Positions 59,316 to 64,000 of a stretch of DNA of 64,000 bases are shown piece by piece. The position numbers and the translations under genes were made by a program. Numbering within the stretch: the first letter of the stretch is position 1; every line of letters starts with the position of its first letter. A model generated the notes under the pieces. The model saw nothing but the letters and a program-made list of their open reading frames with translations, searched no databases and was not told where the DNA came from. Source of the stretch: Populus alba (Eukaryota; Streptophyta; Magnoliopsida; Malpighiales; Salicaceae). The DNA lies in contig NC_133298.1 of the NCBI RefSeq assembly GCF_005239225.2, positions 2,976,001-3,040,000 on the forward strand. The letters are read 5' to 3'.

Positions 59316-60932
59316 ATGGCAGAATTAGCAGAGACTGCAGTGATGCCTAAGGTCATAACTTTCCTCTCTTCTCTTCTTCAACGAGTAGCAGAATCTAATG
59401 ATAGTAGCCATCAGTTATACCCCCTGAAAGCCTCAATCTTTCATTGCCTATCCAGACCTACTATATCCATTCAAAACTATCTTGAGAGAATCTTCAAGTA
59501 TTCAAATTGTAGCCCCTCTTGTTTTGTTGTTGCTTATGTGTATCTTGATCGGTTTTCTCAGAGACAATCCTGTTTTCCTCTCAATTCTTTCAATGTGCAT
59601 AGATTGCTCATCACAAGTGTCTTGGTCTCTGTCAAGTTCATGGATGATATGTAAGTAATCTTCAGAATCCAGTTCTTGAGCTAAGTTCCTTTTGATCTTT
59701 AATTTAGTTTTTTTTTTTTAGTTGTTCTTCTTGATCTGGGATCAACTTTGATAAGTGGATTAAAGTTTGATGATCCAACTAATGAGTTTATAGTTTTCTC
59801 TTCATCAAAGATAATGCATAGCAGTCCTGGTACAAGGATTCTTGATTGGAATCTTTCCTTTTCTTTATTTTACCTTGATGACATTCAACTCTGAAATGTT
59901 AAGAGACATTAAAGGGTAGGTTAGGCCTCAAAGTTCAAGTCATGCCCAAGTTCAAATTGAAAAAAGAATTATTGATTTTCTTTGTATTAAATGAAATTCC
60001 ATGTGATGAAAATCTTGCACCTTGCATCTCAGTTAAGATCCGAAGCTTAGACTTGTGTATACATAAGCATGAAAACTCTCAAGCGATAAGATATTTTCTT
60101 TGCTTGAAATTAGCCATGCCAAATCACGCCAGCATTTTGATTTAAGAAGTCAGACTTCATATTCCAGTCACATAGAATGATGGCCGGTGATCCGATGAGA
60201 TCCCCTTAATTAACCAAAACGCAGTACACAAATCCCATCTGAATCAGCCACAGCCAAGAAAAAGAAGACACCCATGTATAAAACTCCAGCTTTGATTCGA
60301 CTATACCACCTAAGTTTGTGGTGTTATTACTTATTGCCTCTGTCTGTTTAAGCATGCCTGTAAATTCCATCAAATTGTAAGCATGTTTCACTTTCATCCT
60401 AGAGAGGGGTCAGGTCAGTGACAGCTCAATCAAAGCTCTATATTTTGTTTAAAGCCACAGTATCTAGAAGCATTTTTTTCCTTTCCTTTCATTTTTCCTT
60501 TTTTGGGCCATTTAAAATACTCAGCCCTCTCGGGCCTCGGCTGTTTTTGTTGACTGCCAATACCCACTGTGCTTTACTGCCAAAATCATTGTTGCAGGCT
60601 GGTGGTTCAATTGTTTGTCTGTCATTCATTCCAACTGGAAACCATACATAAGATTACTAATGTAGAAAGTTTATTTTTCTTAGCGTTGATATGTCTTTGT
60701 TTCGTGTTCTTGCCTGGTCAGATATTACAACAACGCATTCTATGCTAAAGTTGGAGGAATCAGCACAAGAGAGATGAATGTTCTTGAAGTGGATTTTTTA
60801 TTTGGTCTGGGCTTCCAGTTGAATGTGACACCAGCCACATTCCACCTCTATTGCTCTCACCTTCAGAGAGACATGTCGATTCAGTCTCCTCTGCAAATAG
60901 TATTTAGGATGAATCCATTGCTGCTTCAATGA
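59316..60932 (+). CDS. CYCU4-like: P/U-type cyclin (CYCU4/CYCP4-like)
   Basis: Exon 1 59316-59650 and exon 2 60722-60932. The intron splits an Ile codon (GTAAGT donor, GGTCAG acceptor). About 181 residues with the cyclin-P box: PTISIQNYLERIFKYSNCSP, SCFVVAYVYLDRFSQR, FNVHRLLITSVLVSVKFMDD, then IYYNNAFYAKVGGISTREMN and LEVDFLFGLGFQLNVTP. This is the PHO80-like plant family that pairs with A-type CDKs and links nutrition and cell division. The ATG has a favourable context (ACAATGGC). The C-terminus is short: after HLQRDMSIQSPLQIVF it ends in 8 residues, about 20 fewer than the Arabidopsis CYCP4;1 protein as I recall it. The core is intact, so it is probably functional. Confidence 0.9.
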
Positions 60933-62180
60933 AGATGAATCCACTCATCAAAAACAGCTTGCTGTTTAGATAATATTTAGGATGGTTAGGAAAGTTGGAC
61001 CTAAAAAAAAAAGGAACTAGCAGACTTTTAGTAGTGCTAGTCATGTAGGGTCATGCACATGTGAGAGCTTGGATGTTTTCCATAAGCATTCTGGTTTGAA
61101 ATGATGGAGTCGAAACTCTCACTTGGCTTCCTATGATTTGAGGCACTGCACACATCTTCAAGCTCAGTTTTTTATGCTACTCGTCGTGTTTCTCCTTTTC
61201 TTTTTGGTTGGAAATTTGCAAATCAATGCTATGTACAGATGGGCTTTTTGTCCTTACAGTCTGGCTAACATGATGTATAGCTCATGATCAATCTTCCCTG
61301 TAAAACATGACGAGAACTTAACTGTGCAATGCCCTGTTTCCCAAGTTCCTCAATGGGACAAGTAATCCAGACTTCTAGAGACTGTGAACGACTGCTGACA
61401 GAAGCAATATCAGTAGAAAACAGAATCTTGCTTAGCCTTCCAAATGCATGGAGAAAAAATAATATTGCAATAGAAGCATTGCGCAATCTATCTATGCATA
61501 TGTAGGAGACTAATCAAATTGAGTTGTGTTGTGATTTCACTTGTTAACAATGGTTAATGACTGTAAGGAAATTAGCTGGTGTTTAAAGATTAAAGAGATA
61601 TGTTCATTTTTTAATTTCTTGAATTTTCATTTTGAGATTTACATTCAAAATAATTTTATTCCTTCTAATCTACTAATATATGTACTAATATAGAGAATGT
61701 GTTTTTTTTATATATAAATAAAACTAGGATTGTATTTGATTAATATTTCTAGATAAAAAAATGAGACAAGAAAAAAAAAGTATTTTATTGAAAATATTAA
61801 AAAGAGAACATAAAATGACTCTAATATAATTTCAAAATAAAATTTTATACTTCTAAAATAGAATATATATATATAAAAAGAGTTTCTGATCATAGTCCAG
61901 CACAATTAATCTCAAGTATTGGGCTAGAGCTGTTATCTTGGTACTACGGCCCATTTCTAATAAAAAGAACCTTAACTTGTAGCTAACCGTACGTCCACCA
62001 GATATATAATATGCAAATCTTTCTCATATAAATTCTCCAGAGGGCCTAATTTTTATTTATTTATTTATTTTTCAAGAAAACAGGACCCTAGCTAAATAAT
62101 AAAAGTGTTAATTCATTATTCAGGAAATAATTTGAGGCTGCTTCGCTTCTGTTTTATAAACACTTCTCGCAAGGGAAGGA
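60933..62180. other. Intergenic DNA downstream of the cyclin gene
   Basis: The cyclin 3' UTR is probably in the first 300-500 bp. The rest holds no gene. GGCCCATTT (61949-61957) and TTGGGCTAGAG (61919-61929) near the end are site-II-like motifs of the promoter region that follows. Confidence 0.45.
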
Positions 62181-62212
62181 AGCAGCCTCTGCCTCGGCTA
62201 TAACCGCCGCAG

Positions 62213-62327
62213 TGCTAGTATATAAGTAGGGCTTGCGTCTAGGATATTGGGGCTTCATTGTAGCAGTAAGGATTTCTGAACGTTTGGAGGGAAGCAAGAG
62301 GGTTACATAGCCTTCGATGGACAAGGT
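62213..62327 (+). promoter_or_regulatory. Possible orphan promoter and first exon
   Basis: TATATAAG at about 62219 follows an upstream cluster of GGCCCA-type motifs, and an ATG at 62316 reads MDK before a GTTTTT that could serve as a weak donor. Site-II motifs plus TATA resemble housekeeping-gene promoters. No downstream coding exon is found to the end of the window, so it could be a gene start with a long first intron, or a remnant. Confidence 0.3.
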
Positions 62328-62584
62328 TTTTTTTTTTTTTTTTCCTCACTCTATATGTATTTTTTTCAAGTTTTATTGATGGTTTCTTTAGGTATTTTAT
62401 GTTTTTTTTTTTCGTTGGACTACCCTACCTGTTAATTAAGTCGCCTCGTCTAATGATCTTATAGCTATCATCGTATCCGACTAGAGAATTCAAGTTTTCT
62501 TAAATATTGGCTGAAGCTTCGGATTGAAAAAAAAAATATATTATTTATGCCCAAGACTAAGATTTTGATAAAGTTGCATTTGTT

Positions 62585-62588
62585 ATAT

Positions 62589-62637
<49 letters not shown>

Positions 62638-62701
62638 TATAGTATGTAAAATATATAGGAACGTCAAGTTTAAAAGAAAAGGAGAGAGAGAGAGAGAGAG
62701 A
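62585..62701. repeat. (TA)n and (GA)n microsatellites
   Basis: A TA run of about 25 units (62585-62636) and a GA run (about 62681-62701). Confidence 0.9.
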
Positions 62702-63110
62702 TGACCATATAAGTTTTGAGATGTACTTGAATATAAGTTTGCAATTGGTTATTCTTCCCAGATAGATGTAAAAGAGATAGAAACGGGAAGAAATATCTAT
62801 GCTTTTTTAACAATTTTAAAAATGAATTTTTATATTTTTAAAATAAAAAATACATGGAAACATGTTTTCCTTTCTTATTATATGAAAACACTAACCAAGC
62901 TACTGTAATTCTAATTGGTTGATCTCATCAAGCACTTCTATATTTATTGTTCAAAAAATCCTTTTTATATGTCCCTAATATATATTATTATTATTATTAT
63001 GGATACAAGGTTATTTTTAGGTTTTTTACTATGTTTCTTTTATAATTCTTATATGTGATTAGGGTTGATTTGGTCTTTTAATAAATAAATTAATATTAAA
63101 AATTAAAACT

Positions 63111-63240
63111 TTTCATCTTTGGGTAGGGTGTGCGACGCCTGACACGACCAAAAGATTGATGTCTTCTCCCAAGTGCAGGAGTGTCGAAGTAATAAATAAC
63201 CCGGCAAGACCGGTATCGAACCACAGAGAGGTTAATTTAT
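63111..63240. repeat. Retroelement-like sequence motif
   Basis: CCCAAGTGCAGGAGTGTCG, then AACCCGGCAAGACCGG and TCGAACCACAGAGAGG resemble a conserved stretch seen around plant LTR retroelements. The identity of the element is not settled. Confidence 0.35.
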
Positions 63241-63255
63241 ATAAATTATAATTAA

Positions 63256-63363
63256 TAAAACAACAACAATAACAACAACAACAACAATAATAACAACAAT
63301 AATAGTAACAATAATAGTAATAGTAATAATAATAGTAATAGTGATAGTAATAATAATAATACT
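63256..63363. repeat. AAC/AAT trinucleotide repeat tract 1
   Basis: Imperfect AAC, AAT and AGT triplets. A minus-strand ORF rich in Tyr and Cys here is purely repeat-driven. Confidence 0.85.
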
Positions 63364-63574
63364 CAGTACGTGGCGTTGTTATACCTGAGAATGATCTAAA
63401 AGATCGGGTCACAAGTTTCCAACCTATATACTGAGTTTATGAAAAGATCAAAGAGATGTATTATATAATATAAACAGATTTCTGATGCAAATGAACAAGG
63501 CAAGACCAACAATGTCAGGATCCTTGATCAAACACAGAGCATACTTAACGTACATAAAATATAACAAGAATGTA

Positions 63575-63670
63575 AATAACAACAACAACAACAACAACAA
63601 CAATAATAATAGTAATAGTAATAGTAATATTAGTAGTAGTAGTAGTAGTAGTACTAATAATAATAAAGAA
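63575..63670. repeat. AAC/AAT/AGT trinucleotide repeat tract 2
   Basis: A second similar tract 300 bp to the right, running from AAC through AAT to AGT triplets. The poly-Asn/poly-Ser ORF at 63485-63712 is an artefact of it. Confidence 0.85.
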
Positions 63671-64000
63671 GAAGAGGAAGAAATTAATGAGAACTTTGAG
63701 ATGGAAGATTAATATAAAGATTAAACAATGATAAAAACAAATGTCAAGGTTAGAGGATCCACCAATGGTATTTCAAACAAGTATAGTATAAACTCTTATT
63801 ACTCAATTTGGAAACCACACATGAAGGAGGTTCCAATCGGATGATTTGTCATTAATAGCTCATTATAAATTATTAACATGATCATATTAATTATCTTATT
63901 TACATAACACCAAACTTTTAAATATTATCAGGAATTCATGATATTAACTGATGTTAACAACAAATCAAGTTTCTTTCATAGCCCAAGTGTAGGTAATACC

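Noticed and set aside
63485..63712. Poly-Asn/poly-Ser ORF
   Set aside because: Simple translation of the trinucleotide repeat; no gene signals.

Overview
The window is plant nuclear DNA: AT-rich, with many multi-exon genes using GT-AG introns, retrotransposons and MITEs. It most likely comes from Salicaceae (Populus or a close relative). The genes look like core-eudicot orthologues, and the AT-rich MITEs (about 16.2, 31.0, 37.0, 37.4 and 45.5 kb) look like a family I know from poplar. The species call is inference.

Left part (1-13.4 kb, minus strand): most of one Ogre/Tat-type Ty3-gypsy retrotransposon. From its 5' end it has an LTR with TATA box, a tRNA-Arg-type primer site, a leader, an extra ORF1 (plant-mobile-like domain plus coiled coil), gag, protease, a recognisable 246-bp intron, reverse transcriptase, two RNase H domains and integrase. 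It is decayed: three in-frame stops and at least one frameshift. Its 3' LTR is off the left edge. A roughly 2.1-2.6 kb non-coding segment follows, present twice (13.46-16.0 and 16.59-18.7 kb).

Middle (19-36.5 kb): a non-processed pseudogene of an IRX10-type xylan glycosyltransferase (GT47), a TRIM-like mini-retrotransposon, then a decayed array of DUF4220/DUF594 membrane-protein genes. One nearly complete copy (26.57-31.77 kb) has a frameshift, a duplicated small exon and a repeat-rich coiled-coil last exon. A relic last exon lies upstream (24.7 kb) and a truncated tail copy downstream (35.0-36.5 kb). Two Harbinger-like MITEs in opposite orientation and one hAT-like MITE sit in a short ancestral segment between them.

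Right-middle (37.9-44.2 kb): LTR fragments related to the Ogre LTR, then a U3 snoRNA locus (one near-intact gene with USE, TATA and T-run, one internally deleted copy, one orphan USE) enclosing a damaged early-nodulin-like phytocyanin gene.

Right (46.5-62.3 kb): the best conserved genes. A nine-exon TLC-domain membrane protein, an intronless A1 aspartic protease with signal peptide, and a two-exon P/U-type cyclin, all on the plus strand. A hAT-like AAACCG-rich element, a 500-N assembly gap, a LINE reverse-transcriptase relic and an orphan promoter-like segment lie between or after them. The final kilobase is trinucleotide-repeat DNA next to a retroelement-like motif.

I saw no operon-like system, CRISPR array or tRNA gene. 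The least ordinary content is the U3 cluster, the intron-bearing Ogre element and the exon-duplicating DUF594 array.
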